Of a stretch of DNA of 64,000 nt, positions 8,992 to 18,062 are shown one piece after another. Source of the stretch: Gynurincola endophyticus (GTDB lineage Bacteria > Bacteroidota > Bacteroidia > Chitinophagales > Chitinophagaceae); contig NZ_RCWL01000010.1 in NCBI RefSeq assembly GCF_003991195.1, positions 62,001 to 126,000 on the forward strand, in the 5' to 3' direction. Position numbers and translations under genes: made by a program. Below the pieces are notes generated by a model. The model had not been told where the DNA came from and did not search any database. It saw nothing but the letters and a program-made list of their open reading frames with translations. Every line of letters begins with the position of its first letter. The stretch's first letter is position 1.

Positions 8992-10317
8992 GTGAAAAAA
9001 TTTATTCAGACGCTCAAGAATATTTGGAGCATCCCAGAACTGAGAAGTAAAATCACTGTTACCTTAGCGTTTATCGCAATCTACCGCTTAGGTACACACA
9101 TCGTACTTCCCGGGATGGATCCTTCCAAAATTAACACTGCTGCCTCCAGTGGAGGTATCCTTGGTCTTATCGACGCTTTTGCCGGTGGTGCCTTCTCGCA
9201 AGCTTCTATCCTTGCCTTAGGTATCATGCCGTACATCTCTGCTTCAATCTTTATGCAGCTGATGACCCTTCTTTATCCGCGGTTCCAGAAAATGCAAAAA
9301 GAAGGCGAAAGCGGAAGAAAAAAAATTAACCAATACACCCGTGTTCTTACGGTAATTGTTGCTATCCTTCAGTCCAGCGCGTACGTTGCTTTCCTTCAGA
9401 AAACAAGTGGTGACGCAATGCTCGCAGCTTACAAAGACTATTTCTGGTTCAGCACTACCATCATTCTAACCGCAGGTACTTTATTCGTTATGTGGTTGAG
9501 TGAAAGAATCACCGACAAAGGTTTAGGAAACGGTTCTTCTGTTATCATCATGGTGGGTATCCTGGCCCGTTTGCCTCAGTCGCTGTGGCAAGAGTGGTTA
9601 GCTCGCTCTACCAGCGGTGGCGGCGGATTATTCTTCTTCCTGATCGAAATCGCTGTTTTCGTAGCAATCGTTATGGGATTAATCGTATTAATTCAAGCTG
9701 TACGTAAAATTCCTCTTCAATACGCTAAACAAATCGTTGGTGCCAAACAATTCGGCGGAGCACGTCAGTTCCTGCCATTCAAATTGTACAGCGCCGGGGT
9801 AATGCCAATCATCTTCGCTCAGGCGATCATGTTCTTACCTACCTTGTTCAGCAACTTCGATTCTACTAAAGGTATCGCTCAGATTTTCAGCGACCACTCT
9901 AACGCATGGTATATGGTCGTGTACTCTGTAATGGTAATCGCATTTACCTACGTTTACACCGCATTGATCTATAATCCGCGTCAGATCGCAGACGATCTGA
10001 GAAGAAGCAATGGTTTTATTCCGGGTGTTCAGCCTGGTCAGCCAACTGCTGATTATATCGCAGCTATCTTCGATAGAATTACCTTACCAGGTGCTATCTT
10101 ATTAGCTTTAGTAGGTATCTTACCCGGCTTCGCTCAACGCTTAGGTGTTCAGCCAAGCTTCTCTACCTTCTTTGGTGGTACTTCGTTACTCATCATGGTG
10201 GGTGTTGTATTAGATACTTTACAACAAATCGAAACTCAATTGTTAATGCGCCAGTATGATGGTTTGATGAATAGTGGTCGTATCCAGGGTCGTCAGACTA
10301 CTACTACCCCTATCTAA
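8992..10317 (+). CDS. secY: Preprotein translocase subunit SecY
   Basis: 441 residues with a GTG start (the frame has no better ATG near the conserved K-K-F-I-Q-T-L-K start). About ten hydrophobic segments are visible. The plug region near G-I-L-G-L-I-D-A-F-A-G-G and the cytoplasmic loop with N-P-R-Q-I-A-D-D-L-R-R-S-N-G-F-I-P-G match SecY. It forms the SecYEG membrane channel. It lies after rplO in the usual spc position, with a terminator-like hairpin on each side. Confidence 0.97.
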   Translation: MKKFIQTLKNIWSIPELRSKITVTLAFIAIYRLGTHIVLPGMDPSKINTAASSGGILGLIDAFAGGAFSQASILALGIMPYISASIFMQLMTLLYPRFQKMQKEGESGRKKINQYTRVLTVIVAILQSSAYVAFLQKTSGDAMLAAYKDYFWFSTTIILTAGTLFVMWLSERITDKGLGNGSSVIIMVGILARLPQSLWQEWLARSTSGGGGLFFFLIEIAVFVAIVMGLIVLIQAVRKIPLQYAKQIVGAKQFGGARQFLPFKLYSAGVMPIIFAQAIMFLPTLFSNFDSTKGIAQIFSDHSNAWYMVVYSVMVIAFTYVYTALIYNPRQIADDLRRSNGFIPGVQPGQPTADYIAAIFDRITLPGAILLALVGILPGFAQRLGVQPSFSTFFGGTSLLIMVGVVLDTLQQIETQLLMRQYDGLMNSGRIQGRQTTTTPI

Positions 10318-10341
10318 GCATTGATAATAGAATAAATATTT

Positions 10342-10384
10342 AAACCTGACCACTCACTGCCAAACAGTTTGAGGTCAGGTTTTG
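10342..10384 (+). terminator. Terminator-like hairpin between secY and map
   Basis: AAACCTGACC (10342-10351) pairs with GGTCAGGTTT (10373-10382), followed by TTGTTATAAT. The 21-nt loop is long. It may give partial termination after secY. Confidence 0.55.
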
Positions 10385-10408
10385 TTATAATAAAAATATC
10401 TCAGCGTT

Positions 10409-11221
10409 ATGGTTTTTTATAAAACGCCTGCCGAAATCGAACTAATGCGCGAAAGTGCCCTGTCGGTGAGCAGAACTTTAACAGAAGTAGCAAAAATGCT
10501 TAAACCGGGTATTACCACCCTCTCGCTCGATAAATTCATCGGTGAATATATCCGCGATAATGGAGGTGTGCCTTCGTTTCTGAATTACAACGGCTATCCG
10601 TTTAACAGCTGCATTTCTGTCAATGATGTAGTGGTACACGGTTTTCCGAATGAAAAAGAGTTGAAAGACGGTGATATTATCTCCGTTGACATCGGCGTCT
10701 TTAAAAACGGGTTCCATGGCGACCACGCTTATACTTTCGCTATCGGTGATGTTCCGGCTGATATTATGCAGCTCATCCGCGTTACCAAAGAATCTTTGTA
10801 CAAAGGCATCGAAAAAGCCGTAGTCAACAACAGAATCGGCGATATCGCTTTTGCCATTCAGAATCATACCGAAAAGAAACACGGCTACGGTGTGGTGCGT
10901 GAACTGGTAGGCCACGGCCTCGGACGAAAAATGCACGAAGACCCGCAGGTGCCTAACTATGGTAGAAGAGGTGAAGGCCCTAAATTGAAAGAAGGACTGG
11001 TGCTTGCCATCGAACCGATGATCAACATGGGTACGAAAGACGTATTCACTGAACCTGATGGCTGGACGATCAGAACCATGGACGGAAAACCATCTGTTCA
11101 CTTTGAACACGATGTGTGTGTGAAAAAAGGTAAGGCAGATATTTTATCTGATTACACACCGATTGAAGCTGCTGAAAAAGCGAATATCGAATTGAAAACA
11201 GAAGAAGCTGCTACTGCTTAA
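10409..11221 (+). CDS. map: Methionine aminopeptidase, type I
   Basis: 270 residues, typical type Ia length. It removes the initiator methionine from nascent proteins. The five metal ligands are visible: D94 and D105 (S-V-D-I-G and H-G-D-H), H169 (G-H-G-L-G), E202 (A-I-E-P-M) and E233 (F-E-H-D); H77 is the conserved substrate-contacting histidine. It follows secY as in many spc operons. A second, divergent copy lies at 18063-18827. The C-terminal Ala/Glu tail is short and low in complexity. Confidence 0.96.
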   Translation: MVFYKTPAEIELMRESALSVSRTLTEVAKMLKPGITTLSLDKFIGEYIRDNGGVPSFLNYNGYPFNSCISVNDVVVHGFPNEKELKDGDIISVDIGVFKNGFHGDHAYTFAIGDVPADIMQLIRVTKESLYKGIEKAVVNNRIGDIAFAIQNHTEKKHGYGVVRELVGHGLGRKMHEDPQVPNYGRRGEGPKLKEGLVLAIEPMINMGTKDVFTEPDGWTIRTMDGKPSVHFEHDVCVKKGKADILSDYTPIEAAEKANIELKTEEAATA

Positions 11222-11226
11222 AATAT

Positions 11227-12486
11227 ATGAAACATCGACCTCATCTGATCGTAATCGGAGGTGGCGCGGCAGGTTTTTTTACTGCTGTGAATGCTGCCAG
11301 GTTACATCCCGGTTTACAAGTCTCTATTGTTGAAAAAACGAATAAACTGCTGTCGAAAGTGAAAATTTCGGGAGGAGGTCGATGTAATGTAACACATGCG
11401 TGTTTTGAAATTCCCGAGCTGGTGAAAAAATATCCCCGGGGTGGAAACGTACTGAAAAAATCGTTTCATCATTTCTATACGCAAAACACCATTGACTGGT
11501 TTCAGGAAAGAGGTGTTAAACTACATGCGGAAGCAGACGGACGCATGTTTCCCACCACCAACAACTCACAAACAATTATAGATTGTTTATTGGCGGAAGC
11601 GAACCGATACCAGGTGAAAATTGTCACCGGTGCCGGCGTGAATGCCATTCATCCCAAAGAAAAAGGTTTTGACCTCGATGTGCAATACGCACACGGTAAC
11701 GAGGTTTTACAGGCCGACTATGTGGTGATTGCTACCGGTGGACAACCGAAGTTATCAATGTTCGACTGGTTATCACCGTTAGGTTTAAATATTATTCCCC
11801 CGCAACCTTCTTTATTTACTTTTAATTTACCTAAACATCCCATTACCGGATTAATGGGTGTATCAGTAGCACAGGCTGCTGTAAAAATTATCGGAACCAA
11901 ACTCACAGAAACCGGTCCGGTATTAATTACCCACTGGGGATTATCAGGTCCGGCAGTATTAAAGTTAAGCGCCTGGGGCGCTACAGAATTAGCTGATTTA
12001 AAGTATCAGTTCAATGCACAGGTAAACTGGTTACCCGGGTTTAATGACCAGACGATCGTGCCTACGATGCAGTCGCTCCGTTTTGGCAAAGCCACTCAAC
12101 AGATCATTACCAAATCTCCATTTGCTGCCATCCCGAACAGACTATGGCAGTTCCTCGTAAAAGCAGCCGGTATACCCGAGCAGATGCGCTGGGCCGATTT
12201 GCCTGCTAAGAGCGAAAATAAGCTCATTCAACACCTGGTGAATTTTACTGTAGCCGTAAACGGAAAAACGACCTTTAAAGAGGAGTTTGTTACGGCTGGA
12301 GGTATCGATACCAAAGAGATCGTTCCGCAAACTTTAGAATTTAAAAAATATCCGGGTTTATTCGCCGCCGGTGAAGTATTGAATATTGACGGCATAACAG
12401 GCGGCTTCAACTTTCAGAATGCCTGGACAAACGGATTTTTGATTGCAGAGGCGTTGAAAGGTAAACTGTCGGTGCAGGGTGTTTGA
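11227..12486 (+). CDS. BaiN/HI0933-family NAD(P)/FAD-dependent oxidoreductase
   Basis: 419 residues. The FAD-binding motif G-G-G-A-A-G-F-F-T-A-V-N-A-A is at residues 11-24. S-G-G-G-R-C-N-V-T follows near residue 48, and the C-terminal block F-A-A-G-E-V-L-N-I-D-G-I-T-G-G-F-N-F-Q closes the dinucleotide domain. This combination is typical of the HI0933/YhiN flavoproteins. Substrates are unknown for most members; BaiN in gut bacteria acts on bile-acid intermediates, which should not be assumed here. The ATG is 5 nt after the map stop, so it probably shares the map transcript. It ends with TGA, direct evidence that TGA is a stop in this genome. It occupies the place where infA or rpmJ would usually follow map. 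Confidence 0.88.
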   Translation: MKHRPHLIVIGGGAAGFFTAVNAARLHPGLQVSIVEKTNKLLSKVKISGGGRCNVTHACFEIPELVKKYPRGGNVLKKSFHHFYTQNTIDWFQERGVKLHAEADGRMFPTTNNSQTIIDCLLAEANRYQVKIVTGAGVNAIHPKEKGFDLDVQYAHGNEVLQADYVVIATGGQPKLSMFDWLSPLGLNIIPPQPSLFTFNLPKHPITGLMGVSVAQAAVKIIGTKLTETGPVLITHWGLSGPAVLKLSAWGATELADLKYQFNAQVNWLPGFNDQTIVPTMQSLRFGKATQQIITKSPFAAIPNRLWQFLVKAAGIPEQMRWADLPAKSENKLIQHLVNFTVAVNGKTTFKEEFVTAGGIDTKEIVPQTLEFKKYPGLFAAGEVLNIDGITGGFNFQNAWTNGFLIAEALKGKLSVQGV

Positions 12487-12828
12487 TATTATCAATAATT
12501 TTAAGATGGGTTAGTTGGGATTACTTATTTAAACTTAGTTGAATACATTTTCTTTTGTTTAGCTTAAATATTAAAATACACCCTATATTTAGTATTGATT
12601 TTAAAAGGAAGGAGAGATATATTCTTTCTCCGAAATAAATGTATTAGGCCTTAGCTAAAGATGATTTGTATCTGAGCAGGTAATAAAAATTAATACTTTT
12701 CCCTCTTTAGTAAAAAAGCAATGTGAAAGGTTACTATAAAATAAGTGAATTGGAATTTGGCGCCAATATCTTAGCTGTTAAGAAAGCATTTAGATTTTTT
12801 GAGCCCAATAATTATTTTTATCCTAACA
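12487..12828. other. AT-rich gene-poor stretch
   Basis: No convincing gene. A 38-codon frame from GTG 12723 to TAG 12837-12839 has a protein-like composition (G-Y-Y-K-I-S-E-L-E-F-G near its start, then F-F-E-P-N-N-Y-F-Y-P) but resembles nothing recognised. It may be a fragment of decayed DNA like the region that follows. Confidence 0.4.
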
Positions 12829-13071
12829 ATGTTAAGTAGAAAATACTTCGACCCAATCCTAATTTTCAAAAAAAATATTAGGATGGTTTTTAACTGTAAT
12901 ATTTTCAATAAGTATTTTAGGGCAATTCATTCCTTTAAGTAATGAGCATTTTGTACCTGCAGCGCTTAGTACACTTTCTATTACCATTGGTTTATAGGAA
13001 TGGGATTTTATCTTATAGAGCATGGTAATGATAAGAATTTTAATGAAAAGGCACTCACAAAAGTAGATTGA
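12829..13071 (+). pseudogene. Decayed small membrane protein with two frameshifts
   Basis: Starting at ATG 12829 the frame reads M-L-S-R-K-Y-F-D-P. Removing one base near 12883 continues it as W-F-L-T-V-I-F-S-I-S-I-L-G. Adding one T near 12992 continues it as F-I-G-M-G-F-Y-L-I-E-H-G-N-D-K to TGA 13069-13071. The repaired product would be about 80 residues with two hydrophobic segments and a polar tail, a sensible small inner-membrane protein. Each frame alone stops early. Family unknown. Coding character was judged by eye from the composition only. Confidence 0.42.
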
Positions 13072-13329
13072 TATTTAAGATAATACAGTATAGTAAGAAT
13101 ATACAATCGGATATTTAAAAAATTGTACAAAAAATTGGAGATGTTGTACCAAATTATAAAAACTATTTTTGTTATTTTATTAATAATACAAATAAATCTA
13201 TCTTTAAATATTTCTCCCCAATAATATAACAAGTAAATTTTAAATTTATTTTAGCTTCTACCCAACTCTCCTAATTGATATTAATTATTCGATTATGTAT
13301 ATTAGAATAAAATATAAAAAAAGAAAATA

Positions 13330-14147
13330 ATGAAATCAGAAGAAATAAAAGACTTATTCAGAAAATTTGAAGAAGCCGCTTCTGAATTAGAAGGCGTTGA
13401 GTGTTGGAGTGCACGCGATTTGCAATTTTTACTAGGGTATAGCAAATGGGAAAACTTTGAAAGAGTAATACAAAAAGCTAAAGATTCCTGCAGAAATGCT
13501 GGCGAAGAAGTTATTTATCACTTTCCCGACGTCAGGAAGATGATCACTAAAGGCAAGGGTGCTAAAGATGAAGTAGATGATTTTTTATTAACTCGTTATT
13601 TAGTTGCACAAAATGGCGATAGCCGTAAAATAGAAATAGCCTTTGCACAAAATTATCAAGAAGAGCCGAGCTGATTGAACAACGTTTTTTGGAATATGAG
13701 AGAGTTAAAGCAAGAGAAAAATTAAATCAGACAGAAAAACAACTTTCAGGGATTTTATACGATAGAGGAGTAGATTCTCAAGGGTTTGCAATAATTAGAA
13801 GTAAAGGCGATCAGGCCTTATTCCGGTTGAACACACAAATGTTAAAATATAAAATGCGTGTTCCTGAAAGTAGGCCAATTGCAGATTTTTTGCCAACAAT
13901 AAGTATTAAAGCAAAAGATTTAGCAGCGGAAATGACCGGATTAAATGTTCAAAGTAAAGATCTGAAAGGACAAAGTAAGATAGAAAAAGAACATATTGAT
14001 AATAACTTAGCAGTAAGGAATATGCTTACAAACAGGGGTATTATTCCTGAAAATTTGCCTTCTGCTGAAGACGTAAAGAAATTACAAAGAAAGTTAAGTA
14101 ATGATGAAAAAAAGCTTCTTAAAGACACTCGAAAGAAAAAGAAATAA
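13330..14147 (+). pseudogene. dinD: DinD-like (Bro-N) DNA-damage-inducible protein, frameshifted
   Basis: The first frame (13330-13674) carries the N-terminal DinD/Bro-N domain: W-S-A-R-D-L-Q-F-L-L-G-Y near residues 26-37, V-I-Q-K-A-K-D-S-C and L-V-A-Q-N-G-D. It derails after A-Q-N-Y and stops at TGA 13672-13674. The +1 frame resumes with R-A-E-L-I-E-Q-R-F-L-E-Y-E-R and runs to TAA 14145-14147, carrying the DinD C-terminal half (G-F-A-I-I-R-S-K-G-D-Q-A-L-F). Comparison with the usual Y-F-A-V-Q-T-R-R sequence suggests about 13 bases were lost near 13657. In E. coli DinD is SOS-regulated and inhibits RecA strand exchange. This copy probably makes no full-length protein unless frameshifting rescues it. 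Confidence 0.8.
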
Positions 14148-14428
14148 ATAAATGGATAATTTTATTGATTAAGTCACACTGGTGGAATAATTTGCCTGGT
14201 GAAACTCTAGTTCGAGAGCTTCTCAATATTTACTCTCTCATTATTTTTTCTATATTACACGAATACAAAATCACTGCCGAGCATTCTTCGTTATCCGGAA
14301 AAAATGAAAAATATTTTATTTATTCATACCACACGCATCACCCTGTTTGCTTTCAGAGATCTGAAAATAATAAAGTAACTTCAATACCGACAGATTTAAT
14401 CTTGTAAGATCATATAATTCTATATAAC

Positions 14429-14932
14429 ATGAACGAAATAATCTTTACCGAAAGACAGCGATTTAAGCAATGGTGGATCTGGATCCTGTTATTGGGAGTA
14501 AACGCTTTTTTCTTATATGGCGTTTTCATACAGCTGGTGATTGGTCGTAGCTTTGGAAATAAGCCCATGAATAATACTACTCTGCTGATCATTACCGGGT
14601 TGACGCTACTGATAACTTTGCTGGTGTATAATCTTCGCTTAGATACGATCATCAGAAATGATGGCATCTATGTACGTTTTTTCCCGTTTCATTTTAAGTT
14701 TAAACAGTACACCTGGAATACGCTGACGAAATGTTATATCAGAAAATATTCAGCTTTGTTAGAATATGGTGGATGGGGTGTGAGAATCGGGCTTTCCGGC
14801 AAAGCTTTTAATGTTTCGGGCAATAAAGGATTGCAGTTGGAGCTTAACAATAAGAAAAAGATACTCATCGGAACAAAAAAGCCTGAAGAGCTCGCTCAAA
14901 AGTTAGAAAGTATCGCACAGTTAAAGCATTGA
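14429..14932 (+). CDS. Hypothetical membrane protein with two TM segments
   Basis: 167 residues. Two hydrophobic helices (about residues 17-37 and 51-66) are followed by a beta-rich domain with G-G-W-G-V-R-I-G and N-K-G-L-Q-L-E-L. That arrangement resembles bacterial PH-like membrane proteins common in Bacteroidota; I do not recognise a named family with certainty. It would sit in the inner membrane with the C-terminal domain in the cytoplasm. It ends TGA TAA in tandem. The neighbours give no functional clue. Confidence 0.7.
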   Translation: MNEIIFTERQRFKQWWIWILLLGVNAFFLYGVFIQLVIGRSFGNKPMNNTTLLIITGLTLLITLLVYNLRLDTIIRNDGIYVRFFPFHFKFKQYTWNTLTKCYIRKYSALLEYGGWGVRIGLSGKAFNVSGNKGLQLELNNKKKILIGTKKPEELAQKLESIAQLKH

Positions 14933-14976
14933 TAAAAATGATCTTTGATAGATTAAGTTAACTAAACACTCTTGCT

Positions 14977-15630
14977 ATGCCACTGAAGCTTAATGTTCCG
15001 TATGCCGATAAAGAGCTTGCAAAAAGCAAAGGTGCTTTTTGGGATGCTGAAGAGAAAACCTGGTATGTTCCTGATCATAGAAACATCAATGATTTTCTTA
15101 CCTGGTTTGATACCGATAAAATTGATACCATTTTAAAAACGCCTTTTTATATGGCGTCGAATAAAAGATCGTGCTGGAAGTGTAAGAAGAAAATAACTGT
15201 ACTTGCTTTATATTCAGATAATTTTTATTACCTGGATGAAGAGGGTTCTGATAATGAAGAATCGGTGTTTGAAAAAGCAGAGTTGAAATCATTTTTTAGC
15301 CATGTTTTTTATATTGATGAAAATTTTGCTTCTTTTGTAAGGCAACAATTTCCTGATTTTAAGTTAGGTTTTTCTAAAACAGTAAATGGAGAATACTGGG
15401 CTAATCATTGTGAATTTTGTCACGCATTACAAGGAGACCATTTTAATCATGAATCACCCGGTGGCGCATTTTTTCCGGTTACAGATGAAGAATGTGAAAA
15501 CATTACGCTTATTCAAATACCTTTTAAATTTGATGTCGGTATCACAGGCTCTTATTCAGATTTTTCGAATCAGGATAGGGCATTTGAACGGGCGAAGAAG
15601 AAATTATGGCATTACGGGTTTAAGTTATGA
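14977..15630 (+). CDS. DUF5710-domain protein with two CxxC motifs
   Basis: 217 residues. The first 45 match the DUF5710 pattern (L-N-V-P-Y-A-D-K-E-L-A-K-S-K-G-A-F-W-D, then W-Y-V-P). The remainder has C-W-K-C near residue 67 and C-E-F-C near residue 146, a possible split zinc site. DUF5710 occurs in proteins linked to DNA processing in some contexts, but no function can be assigned here. It ends with TGA 15628-15630. Neighbours are unrelated accessory genes. Confidence 0.72.
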   Translation: MPLKLNVPYADKELAKSKGAFWDAEEKTWYVPDHRNINDFLTWFDTDKIDTILKTPFYMASNKRSCWKCKKKITVLALYSDNFYYLDEEGSDNEESVFEKAELKSFFSHVFYIDENFASFVRQQFPDFKLGFSKTVNGEYWANHCEFCHALQGDHFNHESPGGAFFPVTDEECENITLIQIPFKFDVGITGSYSDFSNQDRAFERAKKKLWHYGFKL

Positions 15631-15639
15631 AACTGGTAT

Positions 15640-15765
15640 AAAAATCCAGCAGATAACGCAGAAAAGTAAATTTATATCTGCAGAATATTCAGCGAAGATC
15701 TGCGCTGAATAACTCTTCAGTAGAAAAGCACCGTTCTGCGTCATCTGCGGGCAAACTTAATCTCT
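15640..15765. repeat. Putative interspersed TCTGCG-type repeat element
   Basis: Within the 296-nt gap after the DUF5710 gene there are recurrent ATCTGC and TCTGCG words, including GCAGATAACGCAG near 15646, GATCTGCGCTGAAT and GCGTCATCTGCGGGCAAA. A stem is formed by ATTCAGCG (15687-15694) and CGCTGAAT (15703-15710). I recall similar 'TCTGCGTCATCTGCGGG' elements scattered between genes in other Bacteroidota genomes. Only one copy is in this window, so repetition cannot be shown here. Confidence 0.4.
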
Positions 15766-15926
15766 CCTGTTTAAAGATTCATCAGCAATTGGAAGCAGGC
15801 AAATTATTCAGCAGCCTGGTTCTGAGAATTATAAAACTTACAAGTAAATAATATATATTCGGCTACTTGTATATGCTAGTTGAATTCTCTATATTTAATG
15901 GTTAGTCATCACTTTAAATCTATTCG

Positions 15927-17198
15927 ATGCAAACCACTAAAATAAACCCCACCGGGTCACTGGACAGAATCCCTTCACTCGACTTCTTACGAGGTATCGC
16001 TATTCTGGGAATCATTTTTATCAATATTGAAAGTTTTGTTTATCCCGAAGCTTTTACGCCATGGAAAAACGGATTTCAAAGTGAAATAGACTATAGTACA
16101 CGCTTTTGGGTGTATTTTCTTACACAAGGAAAATTTTACACGATGTTCGCTTTATTGTTCGGTGTTGGTTTCGTGATCTTCCTGAACCGTTTAGAGAGTA
16201 GAAATGTCGGGCTCAAAGCAATGGATATTTACACCCGGAGATTACTCTGGTTGTTTATATTCGGTGTTATTCATGCTTATTTTATCTGGACAGGAGATGT
16301 TTTGTATCACTATGCCATTTGCGGATTATTCTTACTTCCTTTCCGTTCTATTCAAAGTAAATACCTGGTATTCGTTATATTGTTACTCGCAGTTTTTCCG
16401 ATGGTGAAATCGTATGAGTCTACCACTAAAAGACAAGAATCAGAACGCGACTATTTAACTGCTATTAAAGTAACAGAATCAGAAAGAACGGAAGAAGATA
16501 AAAAGAAGATAGCTTCCTGGGAACGTCTGACAGAAAAAAAATCGCCCGATACCAGTTATATAAAACCAAAAAAGGAAACATATTGGTCGGGTGTAAAAGA
16601 ATCTTACCAACAGGTAAAAGTACATGATGGTGTATTTTACTATCAGCACGTCATCTTCTCTTCTTTAATGATTATGCTCACGGGTATGATTCTGTACAGA
16701 GCCGGCATCTTCTCCAATTACCGGGTATGGAAATACTACTGGCTGATCAGTATTACTCTTTTAATAATTGGCTTGCTCGTGAATTATTTCAGAGTATACA
16801 AATGGACCTACGAATACTATAAACCCATTACTAATGTTTGGGAAGGTTATTTGTCTGTATTTAATAAAGAATTATTAGGAGTAGCTTATATTCTGATCAT
16901 TAACGGACTTTATCAGAAATTTTTGGTTCACTCAAAAATAAAACTGATTTCAAATGTCGGAAAAACGGCTTTGTCGAATTATATTTTCCAAAGTATTACG
17001 CTCGGAATTGTGTTTTACGGTTATGGTTTTGAGCTCTTCAACCGCTTCTCAAGATTTGAACTTCTTGGTATCATTTTATGCGTATGGATAGTTCAGATAA
17101 TACTAACCTATCTGTGGCTTAAAAAACACCAATACGGTCCGTTGGAGTGGTTGTGGAGAAAACTGACGTATAGTTCTTTTGCCAGGAAAGACAATTAA
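15927..17198 (+). CDS. DUF418 / YeiB-like multipass membrane protein
   Basis: 423 residues. The N-terminus R-I-P-S-L-D-F-L-R-G-I-A-I-L-G-I-I-F-I-N-I is the DUF418/acyltransferase-3-like start. About nine hydrophobic segments follow, and the C-terminal DUF418 block has G-K-T-A-L-S-N-Y-I-F-Q-S and Y-G-P-L-E-W-L-W-R. A hydrophilic loop of about 60 residues (roughly 165-225) is rich in Lys and Glu. YeiB-type proteins are inner-membrane proteins of unknown transport or acyl-transfer role. Length is normal; it stands alone. Confidence 0.9.
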   Translation: MQTTKINPTGSLDRIPSLDFLRGIAILGIIFINIESFVYPEAFTPWKNGFQSEIDYSTRFWVYFLTQGKFYTMFALLFGVGFVIFLNRLESRNVGLKAMDIYTRRLLWLFIFGVIHAYFIWTGDVLYHYAICGLFLLPFRSIQSKYLVFVILLLAVFPMVKSYESTTKRQESERDYLTAIKVTESERTEEDKKKIASWERLTEKKSPDTSYIKPKKETYWSGVKESYQQVKVHDGVFYYQHVIFSSLMIMLTGMILYRAGIFSNYRVWKYYWLISITLLIIGLLVNYFRVYKWTYEYYKPITNVWEGYLSVFNKELLGVAYILIINGLYQKFLVHSKIKLISNVGKTALSNYIFQSITLGIVFYGYGFELFNRFSRFELLGIILCVWIVQIILTYLWLKKHQYGPLEWLWRKLTYSSFARKDN

Positions 17199-17293
17199 TA
17201 GGTTGGCTTTCTGAAAAGGATGTAAGAATTTTATGTAGAGATACATTAATTTCATTGTGTGGAAGCATCTGTTGATTTTTAGAATATAAACAA

Positions 17294-17950
17294 ATGATAT
17301 ATTATAAGCTGACTATACCTGGTTTCAATCAATATAAATTTGCATGGGCTGAAATGACTGAAAATGCAAATGTATCACAAGATTTTCCGAAGTGTCCGCA
17401 ATGTCATGAGCCTGTAGGGGTATCTTACTGGCTTCCTCCTTATGATATAGTTCTGAAACAACCAAAAAAGATAGGGGATTTCGTAGGAGGTGTAATTGGT
17501 GTTGATTTAATTGTTTCACAAAATTTCAAAGACAAATACCTTTCCAGCGGATTGACTGGTATCGTTAGCTTCATTCAACTTAATATTGTAAAGGCAGGAG
17601 TAAGTACCAAAAAAGAATACAATATTCTTCCGCTATGGGGCGCTACTGTAGAAATTACATATACACAAGTTGATTATAAAAAAATGGAAGTTACATGGTT
17701 TTCTGAGCCTGAGGAAAATATTTGCAAGTTATGTTGTCCTGGAGGTGGAGGTATAGGCGGTACTTATGAAAAATATCAAAAAATTGTTTTTAAAAAAGAA
17801 ACATTAACAAAGAACGACTTTTTCATCCCCATTAATTTCCCGGGAAATATTATGCTCTCACAGAATGCAAAAGCATTCTTGGAAATAAATGATTTTTCAA
17901 ACTATCAATTAGTGCCAGACTATGAAGCGAAAGAAAACATTTATAAATAA
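17294..17950 (+). CDS. Hypothetical double-CxxC protein
   Basis: 218 residues, no signal peptide. C-P-Q-C-H-E-P-V near residue 35 and C-K-L-C-C-P-G-G-G-G near residue 138 suggest a zinc-binding pair. The pattern recalls the myxobacterial 'double CXXCG' paralogue family, some members of which are found near toxin-immunity loci; that relation is tentative. The gene is AT-rich, isolated on the + strand, and no effector is seen beside it. Function unknown. Confidence 0.65.
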   Translation: MIYYKLTIPGFNQYKFAWAEMTENANVSQDFPKCPQCHEPVGVSYWLPPYDIVLKQPKKIGDFVGGVIGVDLIVSQNFKDKYLSSGLTGIVSFIQLNIVKAGVSTKKEYNILPLWGATVEITYTQVDYKKMEVTWFSEPEENICKLCCPGGGGIGGTYEKYQKIVFKKETLTKNDFFIPINFPGNIMLSQNAKAFLEINDFSNYQLVPDYEAKENIYK

Positions 17951-18062
17951 ATCATTCTTTGATAAAATGGCTAAAAGATGCGAGCCATAGAAAATGTGTA
18001 TATTTATTGTTGAATCGCGTTTTACATGAATCCAAGTGAAGAATGAACGTAAATATCAGGCA

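Noticed and set aside
10478-11110. 210-codon frame opposite map
   Set aside because: It is antisense to a clear metallopeptidase gene; a shadow frame.
14165-14407. 80-codon frame after dinD
   Set aside because: It has only a TTG start, no recognisable domain and an unusual composition; likely non-coding.
15386-15712. Overlapping 108-codon frame within and after the DUF5710 gene
   Set aside because: Most of it is a shifted reading of that gene and of the repeat element.
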